DNA of 64,000 bases, taken from positions 1 through 64,000 of the forward strand of contig JADLAY010000027.1 of the NCBI GenBank assembly GCA_020849765.1, written 5' to 3'. Source of the DNA: Anaerolineae bacterium. GTDB taxonomy: Bacteria > Chloroflexota > Anaerolineae > Aggregatilineales > Phototrophicaceae. The notes under the pieces were generated by a model. It had not been told where the DNA came from and made no database searches. It saw only the letters and a program-made list of their open reading frames with translations. Positions 16,989 through 24,658 of this stretch are shown here, one piece after another; positions within the stretch are counted from its first letter, which is position 1, and each line of letters starts with the position of its first letter. The position numbers and the translations under genes were made by a program.

Positions 16989-18764
16989 TTATCCGCCTGC
17001 GGAAAGCGGCACGTCACCGGCCAGCAGCTGCTCGATCAGCGGGTTGCCCAGGCCAATGCACACGTCCGAGACTTCGCCTTCGCGGATCGCTTCCATCGGT
17101 GCGTCGGGATTGAAGTAATTGTAGACCTCGCGCGTGATCTCGGCGACGAGCGGGAATGATTCCTCGAAGTTCATCCAGATCGGATTGTGAACGGCGACGA
17201 CAATCACGAAATCGCCGCCCGGCGTGAAGACGATACCCGCATCGCCATGCGTGTCGTCGATCCAGCCATGCTTATGCGCCACGCGGGTGCCTTCCGGCAC
17301 ACCCATCTCGATCAAGGCGTTGATGCGGTTGTTGCTCATCGTGTTCAGGATCTGGCGGCATTCGGCGGGCGCGTAATCGTCGGGATACGTGTCCAGCAGT
17401 GCGCCCCGTTCGTTGATGCCACACTGATAAAGATCGTTGAGCAGCGCGCCGACCTCGTCGACCTCCAGTTGGTTCGAGGGATCGGGTTCGGTGCGCGTCT
17501 GGTCGATGTTGGAGGTCGGCAGCGTGACCGGCTCCGGCTCGATTCGGGCATCGGGCGTGTACGGCGCGGCGATGAAGGTGTTCTCCAACCCCAGGCCGCG
17601 CAGGCGCTGAGTGACTTCTCGTGCACCTGCGTAAGGACTGCCATCGCCGATGATGCTCAGGATGTCGTTCGTCGATGTGTTTTCGCTGCACGTCATCGAT
17701 TCGACGATCGCATAGGCTTCGGCGTCGCTCGGTGGGGTGTCGATCTGGCCGTAGAACTCGGTCAGGACGGCGATCTTGTTGATGCTCATGCCGCTGAAGG
17801 CGAAATCGCCGCCAAAGCTGAACGCCTCGCCGGTTTGCAGGTTCATGACGAACAGGGTGCCCAGCCTGCTCGTCGCCGGGTCAAAGCCTTCCGACAACAT
17901 CAAGTCCCATAGCTGGTTGCCCAGCGCGGCAAATTCCGGGCTGAGCGGGACGGACTCGCCACCAAGCGGCTGTACCGCCTCGACCACGGCGGGCGTCGGC
18001 GTCAGCGTCGGTAGGGTGAAAAGCGTCTGGCTGATGGCGGGCAGCGAGAAGCGGTCGCCGCTGTACTCCAGCAGATCCGCCTGAATCCAGCCGAGGCCGT
18101 TGGGCGAACCGGCATAGGCGATCTGCACCCAGGGGAGTTGGGTGTGCCAGGCGGTCACTTCGAATGCCTCGCCCTCTTGTGCCACGCCGACGCGTGGATA
18201 TTCGACGCCGGGGCCGTAACGGACGTTGATCTCGCCCTGCGTGATGCCGGTGACGCGCGCGTTGAGGGTCGGCGTGAGCGTCGGCGCCAGGGTTGGGGTC
18301 GCCTGGATCGGCTGTTCCGGCGCTGCGGTTGCGCCTGATGCGTCCGCTGCTGTTGCTGCGGTCGGGGTCGTCTCGACGACGACAAGTTCCGAAATGAACG
18401 CGCGTGGCACATAAACGCCGTTGGCTAAGGGCTGCCAGGTGCTGTCGAGCACGAAGGTGGGCACCTGCGCCGGATCGCCCGTCAGCTCGACCACGTCACG
18501 AAAGACCCAGCCGAGCGGTTGGCCCGTGGCCGGGTCAGCCAGCAGCAGCCATGGATAATCCGCCGTGCGGCCGATGACCGGGTACGATGTTCCAGCCTGG
18601 ATTTCGCCGACCACGTCGGTATCGGTGCCGATGCCCGCACGCAGGTTGGCGAACTGCGTGGTCTGAGCCATCACCGACGACTGCGCGCCGGCGGGCAGCG
18701 CTGCCAGGACATACAGACTGCCTGCGAGCAAAAGCGTGCGAATGAGACGAGGAATGCTCAACAT
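16989..18764 (-). CDS. Secreted serine hydrolase (class A beta-lactamase-like) with SH3 domains
   Basis: 591 residues. A signal peptide (IRTLLLAGSLYVLAALPAGA) is followed by two bacterial SH3-like modules (NLRAGIGTDTDVVGEIQAG; INVRYGPGVEYPRVGVAQEG) separated by a Thr/Pro/Ala linker. The C-terminal half is a class A beta-lactamase-type domain: S327-I-N-K330 is the SxxK catalytic motif, STND near residue 360 stands where SDN occurs, and HKHGW replaces the usual KTG. The changed KTG box suggests a peptidoglycan- or ester-directed hydrolase rather than a true beta-lactamase (inference). SH3 modules commonly bind cell wall. It is monocistronic and faces away from the tRNA cluster. Confidence 0.88.
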   Translation of the reverse strand: MLSIPRLIRTLLLAGSLYVLAALPAGAQSSVMAQTTQFANLRAGIGTDTDVVGEIQAGTSYPVIGRTADYPWLLLADPATGQPLGWVFRDVVELTGDPAQVPTFVLDSTWQPLANGVYVPRAFISELVVVETTPTAATAADASGATAAPEQPIQATPTLAPTLTPTLNARVTGITQGEINVRYGPGVEYPRVGVAQEGEAFEVTAWHTQLPWVQIAYAGSPNGLGWIQADLLEYSGDRFSLPAISQTLFTLPTLTPTPAVVEAVQPLGGESVPLSPEFAALGNQLWDLMLSEGFDPATSRLGTLFVMNLQTGEAFSFGGDFAFSGMSINKIAVLTEFYGQIDTPPSDAEAYAIVESMTCSENTSTNDILSIIGDGSPYAGAREVTQRLRGLGLENTFIAAPYTPDARIEPEPVTLPTSNIDQTRTEPDPSNQLEVDEVGALLNDLYQCGINERGALLDTYPDDYAPAECRQILNTMSNNRINALIEMGVPEGTRVAHKHGWIDDTHGDAGIVFTPGGDFVIVVAVHNPIWMNFEESFPLVAEITREVYNYFNPDAPMEAIREGEVSDVCIGLGNPLIEQLLAGDVPLSAGG

Positions 18765-18885
18765 AAGTCACTGTCGCGAAACTAGCCAACCGAGTGCGGC
18801 GCGCCGCGCCAGCGCAGCATTATAGCACGCCGATTCCAGCCACAGACGTGACCAGCCTGACGGTTCCACAACGCTGGAGAGAACG

Positions 18886-18914
18886 TTGACAGGCGGGTAT
18901 CCGTCATCTACAAT
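18886..18914 (+). promoter_or_regulatory. Distal promoter of the tRNA/translation cluster
   Basis: TTGACA (18886-18891), 17-nt spacer, TACAAT (18909-18914). The -35 is extended as TTGACAGGCGGG, the same 12 nt seen at the rho promoter. Confidence 0.8.
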
Positions 18915-18940
18915 GACGTCCGTCGAGGGAAAACGAATCC

Positions 18941-18968
18941 TTGATGCCAATAGGCGACGTGGTATACT
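18941..18968 (+). promoter_or_regulatory. Proximal promoter of the tRNA/translation cluster
   Basis: TTGATG (18941-18946), 16-nt spacer, TATACT (18963-18968), 12 nt before the first tRNA. Together with the distal site it forms a tandem promoter of the kind used for stable RNA operons. Confidence 0.7.
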
Positions 18969-18980
18969 GAAAATTGGTCT

Positions 18981-19053
18981 GCCGCCGTAGCTCAATTGGC
19001 AGAGCACCCGCCTTGTAAGCGGGCGGTTAAGGGTTCGAGTCCCTTCGGCGGCT
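18981..19053 (+). tRNA. tRNA-Thr(TGT)
   Basis: Full cloverleaf: acceptor GCCGCCG/CGGCGGC, anticodon loop CTTGTAA with anticodon TGT, T-loop TTCGAGT, discriminator T. CCA is not encoded. Confidence 0.97.
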
Positions 19054-19088
19054 TTGCGGTCACAATCAGTGACGTGCACGTCAAAAAT

Positions 19089-19171
19089 GGGTCGGTGTCC
19101 CGAGCGGCAAAGGGGGCGGACTGTAAATTCGCTGGCGGTAGCCTTCGCAGGTTCGAGTCCTGCCCGGCCCA
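19089..19171 (+). tRNA. tRNA-Tyr(GTA)
   Basis: Class II tRNA of 83 nt with a long variable arm. Acceptor GGGTCGG/CCGGCCC (one G-T pair), anticodon loop CTGTAAA with anticodon GTA, T-loop TTCGAGT, discriminator A. Confidence 0.96.
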
Positions 19172-19192
19172 CTTTTTGTAACACCGTGTTTT

Positions 19193-19265
19193 GCTCCAGT
19201 AGCTCAGTCGGTAGAGCACACCCTTGGTAAGGGTGAGGTCACGAGTTCAAGTCTCGTCTGGAGCT
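19193..19265 (+). tRNA. tRNA-Thr(GGT)
   Basis: Acceptor GCTCCAG/CTGGAGC, anticodon loop CTTGGTAA region with anticodon GGT, T-loop TTCAAGT, discriminator T. Second threonine isoacceptor of the cluster. Confidence 0.96.
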
Positions 19266-19303
19266 TTTCGTGTCTGAGCGATAACTCAGGTAAGAGGATT
19301 GAG

Positions 19304-19465
19304 ATGGCGAAGAAGGGCAACCGCGTATTGGTGAAGATGCGCTCCACCGAAAGCGGTCACATGTATTACACGCAAAAGAACAAGCGCAATGATACGACCC
19401 GGCTCGAACTCATGAAGTACGATCCGTACATTCGTAAGCATGTGCTCTATCGCGAAACCAAGTAG
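19304..19465 (+). CDS. rpmG: 50S ribosomal protein L33
   Basis: 53 residues ([20 protein letters not shown]...YRETK), a complete L33 preceded by AAGAGGATTGAG. Typical landmarks are [15 protein letters not shown] and [16 protein letters not shown]. It lacks the two CxxC pairs of zinc-binding L33, so it is the zinc-independent form. It sits between tRNA-Thr(GGT) and tRNA-Trp, where many bacteria have tuf or rpmG before secE. It is probably transcribed from the tandem promoters at 18.9 kb. Confidence 0.96.
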   Translation: MAKKGNRVLVKMRSTESGHMYYTQKNKRNDTTRLELMKYDPYIRKHVLYRETK

Positions 19466-19554
19466 CTCAATACAAGGCTTGTAAACATACGCTTTATGTG
19501 GGAAAATCGACCGTCACATGGATGGTCGCTTGGCATTGAAGCGTGTGACCAAGT

Positions 19555-19625
19555 AGGGGAATGGTGTAGTGGTAGCGCGACGCTCTCCAAAAGCGTAGGC
19601 CAGGGTTCGATTCCTTGTTCCCCTG
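19555..19625 (+). tRNA. tRNA-Trp(CCA)
   Basis: Acceptor AGGGGAA/TTCCCCT, anticodon loop CTCCAAA with anticodon CCA, T-loop TTCGATT, discriminator G. Located just upstream of secE, a common bacterial arrangement. Confidence 0.96.
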
Positions 19626-19631
19626 CAGAAC

Positions 19632-19661
19632 AAAGACACCGTCCAGTGTGACGGTGTCTTT
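19632..19661 (+). terminator. Hairpin between tRNA-Trp and secE
   Basis: A 12-bp stem, AAAGACACCGTC with GACGGTGTCTTT, 6-nt loop, then TTG. It may act as partial terminator or as the tRNA 3'-processing boundary, reducing secE-nusG expression relative to the tRNAs. Confidence 0.7.
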
Positions 19662-19706
19662 TGTCGATGGCTGAGTGTGAACAGGGTATCCGAGGAGAAA
19701 GCAGCG

Positions 19707-20171
19707 ATGTCTGCCGATGACACGCTAGGCACCAAACCACAGCGCCGGCGCAATCGCCTTGCCGGAAAATCGCGAGAAGAAATTCAACGCGAAGGCGTTG
19801 AAGAAGGCGAGCAGGCGCTGGCAAAATCCAAGTCGCGCCCGACCCCTTCGCGTCGCGAGCAAGAAGAGGACAGCCGTTCAAGCGGCTTTTTCACACGTCT
19901 CGTCACCGGGATACGTGAATACCTTGAAGGCGTGAATTCCGAGATGCGGAAGGTCGTCTGGCCGACCAACGAGGATACACGTCACCTGAGTACCGTCGTT
20001 CTGACGACGTTGGTCGTTTCGTCAATCGTCCTGGGGGCGATCGTCTTGTTCTTCACCGAGCTGTTCCGCATCGGTCTGGCGCAACCGATCATCTTGATTG
20101 GCGTGATGGTGCTGGCAGCTATTGTTGGCTTTGTGATTGCACGGATGAACAGCCAGCGATCATCACTCTAA
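19707..20171 (+). CDS. secE: Preprotein translocase subunit SecE, extended
   Basis: 154 residues from ATG 19707, chosen for its AGGAGA ribosome binding site; an in-frame upstream start at 19677 is weaker. The SecE core is ITGIREYLEGVNSEMRKVVWPTNEDTRHLS followed by a membrane helix (conserved amphipathic helix plus TM clamp of the SecYEG channel). Two oddities: a charged N-terminal extension of about 70 residues, and a second C-terminal hydrophobic helix (PIILIGVMVLAAIVGFVI), whereas most bacterial SecE proteins of this type have one TM. It is followed by nusG 60 nt later, the standard order. Confidence 0.93.
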   Translation: MSADDTLGTKPQRRRNRLAGKSREEIQREGVEEGEQALAKSKSRPTPSRREQEEDSRSSGFFTRLVTGIREYLEGVNSEMRKVVWPTNEDTRHLSTVVLTTLVVSSIVLGAIVLFFTELFRIGLAQPIILIGVMVLAAIVGFVIARMNSQRSSL

Positions 20172-20231
20172 CCGCGCTGTGCTTGTCGCATATTCATCGC
20201 GCTGGCACACGAGCAGAAGGAGTTCGCAGGC

Positions 20232-20894
20232 ATGGCGAACGACGAGAATAAATTCGCACAATCAACCGATTACGATCCGGAACCTGTCGACCTCAACGAA
20301 GCCGTCGACGATGGCGATGCCGTTGAACACGACATTCTGGGTGATGGCATCCTGGCGCCCAAGAACACGGGCGAGCGCCAGTGGTATGTCGTTCATTGTT
20401 ATTCCGGTCAAGAGAATAAAGTCCGGCACGCCATCGAGCAGCGTATCGAAACGATGGGCATGCGCGACAAGATTTTTGACGTGATCGTGCCGACCGAAGA
20501 AGAGATCGAGGTCAAGGACGGCAAGCGCCGCACAGTCGAGAAGCGCGTCTTCCCCGGTTATCTCCTGGTCGAAATGATCATGGACGAAGACTCGTGGTAC
20601 GTCGTGCGCAATACGCCAGGCGTGACCGGGTTTGTCGGCATGGGCAACGAACCGACGCCGCTGCGTGCGGATGAAGTCAAGCAGATCATGGAGCGGATGA
20701 CCGAGGAAGCGCCCAAGGTCAAGGTCACCTTCAAGATCGGCCAGAAAGTCCGCATCATCGACGGGCCTTTCAACGATTTCATCGGTACCGTGGCCGCGAT
20801 TGACCCTGACCGCTCCAAGGTGCGCGTCATGGTCAACTTCTTCGGGCGCGATACCCCGGTCGAGCTGGACTTCCTGGAAGTGGAAAAGCAGTAA
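20232..20894 (+). CDS. nusG: Transcription termination/antitermination factor NusG
   Basis: 220 residues; ATG follows AAGGAG. After an acidic N-terminal extension of about 48 residues comes the NGN domain (RQWYVVHCYSGQENKVRHAI, FPGYLLVEMIMDEDSWYVVR, PGVTGFVG) and a C-terminal KOW domain (IGQKVRIIDGPFNDFIGTVA). NusG binds RNA polymerase and links it to Rho or the ribosome. It lies between secE and rplK as in most bacteria, and rho is also in this window at 30 kb. The acidic tail is longer than in E. coli NusG. Confidence 0.97.
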   Translation: MANDENKFAQSTDYDPEPVDLNEAVDDGDAVEHDILGDGILAPKNTGERQWYVVHCYSGQENKVRHAIEQRIETMGMRDKIFDVIVPTEEEIEVKDGKRRTVEKRVFPGYLLVEMIMDEDSWYVVRNTPGVTGFVGMGNEPTPLRADEVKQIMERMTEEAPKVKVTFKIGQKVRIIDGPFNDFIGTVAAIDPDRSKVRVMVNFFGRDTPVELDFLEVEKQ

Positions 20895-20983
20895 ACGACG
20901 TTCAAGGAACGCGGATAAGTTTCAAATAGCGCTGTTGGCTCATGTGGCGCCAATAGCTGGCACGACGAACTAAGTGAGGCAAT

Positions 20984-21409
20984 ATGGCGAAGAAGATCAA
21001 AGCGATTGTCAAGTTGGAGCTGGATGCAGGTAAAGCGAACCCCGCGCCGCCGGTCGGCCCTGCGCTGGCACAGCACGGCATCAACATCATGGCGTTCTGC
21101 AAGGAATACAATGCCAGGACGTCGAACCGCATGGGTGAAATCATCCCTGCGGAAATCACCGTGTTCACCGATGGCTCGTTCAAGTTCGTGCTCAAGAGTC
21201 CGCCGTCGGGCTTCTTGATCAAGAAGGCGGCAGGCATCGACAAAGGCTCCGCCAAAGCCAATTCGGAGAAGGTGGGCAAGGTCACGCGCAAGCAGCTCCT
21301 GGAGATTGCCGAAATCAAGCGCGCGGACATGAACACGGATAACGTGGACTCGATTATTCGCCAGCTTGAAGGCACGGCGCGTAATATGGGTGTCGACGTC
21401 GTCGATTAA
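20984..21409 (+). CDS. rplK: 50S ribosomal protein L11
   Basis: 141 residues, standard length. Landmarks are the N-terminal [20 protein letters not shown] with the Pro-rich switch, [19 protein letters not shown], and the RNA-binding C-terminal domain ending [13 protein letters not shown]. It binds 23S rRNA at the GTPase centre. GTGAGG upstream of the ATG is the ribosome binding site. It is 89 nt after nusG and 106 nt before rplA. Confidence 0.98.
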   Translation: MAKKIKAIVKLELDAGKANPAPPVGPALAQHGINIMAFCKEYNARTSNRMGEIIPAEITVFTDGSFKFVLKSPPSGFLIKKAAGIDKGSAKANSEKVGKVTRKQLLEIAEIKRADMNTDNVDSIIRQLEGTARNMGVDVVD

Positions 21410-21515
21410 GTTTGACGGCTGTCTCATTCCGGCATTTTTCGTGAGAATGCGCCAAGCAGGCGCACATACGAGTGGGAGGGCGTTACGCCCGCTTGACCAC
21501 AGGAGATAAAGAACC

Positions 21516-22223
21516 ATGGCCCACAAAGGCAAACGCTTCACTGATCTCTTGAAACTGGTCGATAGCGATCAGTTATACAGCCTCGAAGAAGCCGTCAAGC
21601 TCGTCAAGCAGATGGCGAACACCAAGTTTGACGAGACGGTGGAATTCCATTTCCGCCTCGGCATCGACCCCCGTCACAGCGACCAGCAGGTGCGCAGCAC
21701 GGTGCTGCTGCCGCATGGTCTGGGCAAGACGGTGCGCGTCCTCGTCTTCGTCGAAGGTGAAGATGCCCGCGTCGCCCGCGAGGCCGGCGCCGACTTCATC
21801 GGCGACGACGAAATGATCGGGCGCATCCAGAAGGATAACTTCCTCGATTTCGACGCCACGCTGGCGGTGCCGAGCATGATGTCGAAAGTCGGTCGCCTCG
21901 GTCGTATTCTCGGTACGCGCGGTTTGATGCCGAACCCGAAAGCCGGTACCGTCGTGCAGCCGGATGACCTGCCGCGCGCCATCAACGAGCTCAAGGCCGG
22001 TCGCGTGGAATTCCGCAACGACAAGTCGGGCAACCTGCACGTCCCGGTCGGCAAGGCCAGCTTTGATGCGCAGCGCCTGTTCGAAAATGCGCAGGCGATC
22101 TTCAACGCCGTGCAGCAGCAGAAGCCATCTGCCGTCAAGGGCATCTACATCAAGCGCGTGACGTTGACCTCGACCATGGCCCCTGGCGTCCACATCGATC
22201 AGTCGAGCATCCCGCTGAACTAA
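21516..22223 (+). CDS. rplA: 50S ribosomal protein L1
   Basis: 235 residues, standard length, with a GGAGA ribosome binding site. Landmarks are FDETVEFHFRLGIDPRHSDQ, GRLGRILGTRGLMPNPKAGT and VEFRNDKSGNLHVPVGKASF. L1 forms the mobile stalk at the ribosomal E site and represses the L11 operon mRNA in other bacteria. A rho-independent terminator follows directly, so the usual rplJ-rplL genes are not continued here. Confidence 0.98.
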   Translation: MAHKGKRFTDLLKLVDSDQLYSLEEAVKLVKQMANTKFDETVEFHFRLGIDPRHSDQQVRSTVLLPHGLGKTVRVLVFVEGEDARVAREAGADFIGDDEMIGRIQKDNFLDFDATLAVPSMMSKVGRLGRILGTRGLMPNPKAGTVVQPDDLPRAINELKAGRVEFRNDKSGNLHVPVGKASFDAQRLFENAQAIFNAVQQQKPSAVKGIYIKRVTLTSTMAPGVHIDQSSIPLN

Positions 22224-22254
22224 CGTTCGTCACATTGCCATTGAAACTTTGTAG

Positions 22255-22279
22255 GGGCGCGTTTGCGCCCTTACTTTTT
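22255..22279 (+). terminator. Rho-independent terminator after rplA
   Basis: Stem GGGCGC/GCGCCC (22255-22260 and 22265-22270), loop GTTT, followed by TTACTTTTT. It ends the secE-nusG-rplK-rplA unit. Confidence 0.85.
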
Positions 22280-22293
22280 GGGATAACCCGGGC

Positions 22294-22722
22294 ATGTCTT
22301 TTCAGATGATCTCTGGCGATCCGCTGCAGACCCAGGCGCAAGTGCTCGCCTTCGGCTACAACGCGCGCGGTCGAGCGGAGGTTAATCCCTTGCAAACGAC
22401 ACTCCAATATCGCTATCCGGCAGCCTTTGCTGCCTTTGGCAAGCAGGCGCGCGCTGGGCGCATTACGCCTGGAGCGCTCTGGATCTGGCGCGAGGCGCAG
22501 CCGCATCTCGCCTTCATGGTCGTGCGCGAATCACCGGTCGGCCCGACGCGTCTGCGCTTCGTGCAGCACGTCGCGCTCACGCTGGCACGTGATTTTCAGC
22601 TTGAGGGTATCAAGAGCGTCGCCATCGCCGGGTTATGCACGCCGTCCGAGCTCGCGCCGATTCGCGAACTGCTCCTCCAATGGTTCGAGCGGATCAGCCT
22701 GCCGGTCACGCTCTACGAATAG
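22294..22722 (+). CDS. Divergent macro-domain-like protein (DarG-type)
   Basis: 142 residues. The order of motifs resembles a macro domain of the DarG/TARG branch: ISGDPLQTQAQVLAFGYNAR (beta strand, GD, then residues in place of the usual Asn-rich loop), YPAAFAAFGKQARAGRITPG, LWIWREAQPHLAFMVVRES, GIKSVAIAGLCTPSELAPIR and a C-terminal LPVTLYE strand. DarG-like macro domains reverse DNA or protein ADP-ribosylation; the resemblance here is by pattern only. The canonical NxxN-type loop is altered, so activity is uncertain. It starts 15 nt after the rplA terminator. No DarT-like toxin ORF is adjacent. Confidence 0.6.
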   Translation: MSFQMISGDPLQTQAQVLAFGYNARGRAEVNPLQTTLQYRYPAAFAAFGKQARAGRITPGALWIWREAQPHLAFMVVRESPVGPTRLRFVQHVALTLARDFQLEGIKSVAIAGLCTPSELAPIRELLLQWFERISLPVTLYE

Positions 22723-22729
22723 CGCACAC

Positions 22730-24658
22730 TCACTCCCGGAACATCGCATTCAAGAACGTCACCGCCGTAACCACGTAGCCAATCGCGGCAATCGCGACAT
22801 CGCCATGCGTGTAGAAGAGCGTCGACGTGATCAGCAGACTGCCGACGAAGACCACGCGCCCGGTGCGCTTGGTCTGCGCTTCGATGCGCGCCAACTGCCG
22901 CTTGTGACTGGCGCTCGGCTCGGTGTGGAAGTGGATCTCGCCGCGTTCAATCTTGCCGATCAGATCCTGCGCCGTCATCGGCGGGGTGAGCGCACGCCCG
23001 ACCTGCTGGCCGAACTGCGTCAGCGTGCGCCCCGCCTCTTCACCCAGGATGGCACTGACGACCGCTGTCCCAACGGGGATCAGCGCGCCGGGGCCGGTCT
23101 GGCTGAGGGCCTGCGTCGCCATGCGCGTCGCATACGGCTGTAACTCGCTCCACGGGTTGAAGTCGGGGTCGATGGCCGTGCACATCCCATTGAGGATGCC
23201 GACCGTGCGCCCCAGATAGACGAAATCTTGCGGCACCTGGAATGGCATGGCGAAGATCAGATCATTGAATTCGTTGCCCAGATCCGCCGCTGCCGAGTAG
23301 CTCAGGTTGCTCATCTCGGCCATGCTCAGGCCCCACACTTGATCGAAGACCGCGCGCGTCGCCTCTTCGATGCGCGCCGTATCCGCCTCCGGCAGCAGGA
23401 AGCCAAGCCGCTTGTAGTTCTGGATCATGCCTGCCGCATCGCGGTTGATGACGGCGGCCAAGGTATCGATCAAACCCTCGGCAATCTGTGGCGTGAGCGA
23501 GCCGGTCATGCCGAAGTCGATGAAGATCAGGTAGAAGGGGCGATCGCCTTTGTATGACGTCGCGCCGTTCTCGTGCGGCAGCGGGTAGACGAACAGATTG
23601 CCCGGATGCGGATCGGCATGGAAGAAGCGCTCTTCGAAGATCTGGCGCAGATACGTATCCATCAGCCGCTTGGCGACCACCTTGCGACTGATCCCGGCGG
23701 CTTCCAGCGCGGCGTAATCGTTGATCTTGATCGTCGTCACGTCTTCCATGGTCAGCACGCGGTCGGTCGAGTGCTCAGGGTAGACGGCGGGGATGTAGAC
23801 GCCCAGGTCGTTTTTGAACATCTCGGCAAAACGCCTGGCGTTCTTGGCCTCGTGACGATAGGAGAGTTCTTCCAGCAGCACGCGTCCGAACTCGCGCGCC
23901 AGAGACTCCGCATCGGCGCGGCGGCGCACAAAACCGAAGTGATTAGCGAAGCGGCCCGCCGCGATCAGCGCAGCGAGATCGGTGTGGCAAATGTCGACGA
24001 TGCCGGGCCGCTGTACCTTGACGACGACGCGCTCACCATCTTTCAGCCGAGCGCGGTAGACCTGACCGATCGAGGCCGCCGCCACCGGATGATCGTCGAA
24101 TTGGCTGAAGCGCCCGTCGATCGGCCCAATCTCAGCGTCGATGATCGGCTTCATTTTGTCGAACGGCACCGCCGGGACTTCATCCCTCAGCGCGCTCAAC
24201 TCGTCGATCACCTCTTTCGGGAAGACGTCCTCGCGCGTGGACAAAAACTGGCCCGCTTTGATCATGACGCCGCCGGTTTTTATGGCGAACAAGCGGAATG
24301 AGTGCGCGTAACGCTGCCAGCGCTTCAGGCTGGTGCGCTCGACGTAATCGGGGAAGAAGTTGGCGACGACCAACTGCCAGAAGATGATGCGCGCGAACAG
24401 AAGCACCGCATACAGGAAGACACGCCAGAAGCGAAAACGCATGCGCAGCGATTTGGGCGGTGTCGGCTCCGTTGGCACGACGATCGGGTCTTCGGCTGCA
24501 CTGCGGGCATCCGCGCTGACGACAGCGATCTGTTTGGGGAGAGCCGGGCTGGCTGTCCCCAAGGGTGTCGCGCTGTGATGCCCGTTGAGAGAAGCCGCGT
24601 CAGGCTTTTGGTTCTTTGGCGAATTGGATATTGAGGGCGGATTGCTCAAATCTTGCAT
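22730..24658 (-). CDS. ABC1/UbiB-family atypical kinase
   Basis: 642 residues. Family hallmarks are the KxGQ motif (MIKAGQFLSTREDVFP), the Ala-rich loop AAASIGQVYRA, the Lys in VVKVQRPG, the helix ELSYRHEAKNARRF, the catalytic HADPHPGNLF and the metal-binding FIDFGMTGS. UbiB/COQ8 proteins are ATPases supporting quinone or isoprenoid-lipid metabolism. Two membrane segments are predicted: one near residue 85 and a C-terminal pair. The N-terminal 70 residues are Pro/Ser-rich. Its start overlaps the 3' end of the ArsA-type gene by 59 nt, so the two are one operon. Alternative downstream starts cannot be excluded. Confidence 0.92.
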   Translation of the reverse strand: MQDLSNPPSISNSPKNQKPDAASLNGHHSATPLGTASPALPKQIAVVSADARSAAEDPIVVPTEPTPPKSLRMRFRFWRVFLYAVLLFARIIFWQLVVANFFPDYVERTSLKRWQRYAHSFRLFAIKTGGVMIKAGQFLSTREDVFPKEVIDELSALRDEVPAVPFDKMKPIIDAEIGPIDGRFSQFDDHPVAAASIGQVYRARLKDGERVVVKVQRPGIVDICHTDLAALIAAGRFANHFGFVRRRADAESLAREFGRVLLEELSYRHEAKNARRFAEMFKNDLGVYIPAVYPEHSTDRVLTMEDVTTIKINDYAALEAAGISRKVVAKRLMDTYLRQIFEERFFHADPHPGNLFVYPLPHENGATSYKGDRPFYLIFIDFGMTGSLTPQIAEGLIDTLAAVINRDAAGMIQNYKRLGFLLPEADTARIEEATRAVFDQVWGLSMAEMSNLSYSAAADLGNEFNDLIFAMPFQVPQDFVYLGRTVGILNGMCTAIDPDFNPWSELQPYATRMATQALSQTGPGALIPVGTAVVSAILGEEAGRTLTQFGQQVGRALTPPMTAQDLIGKIERGEIHFHTEPSASHKRQLARIEAQTKRTGRVVFVGSLLITSTLFYTHGDVAIAAIGYVVTAVTFLNAMFRE

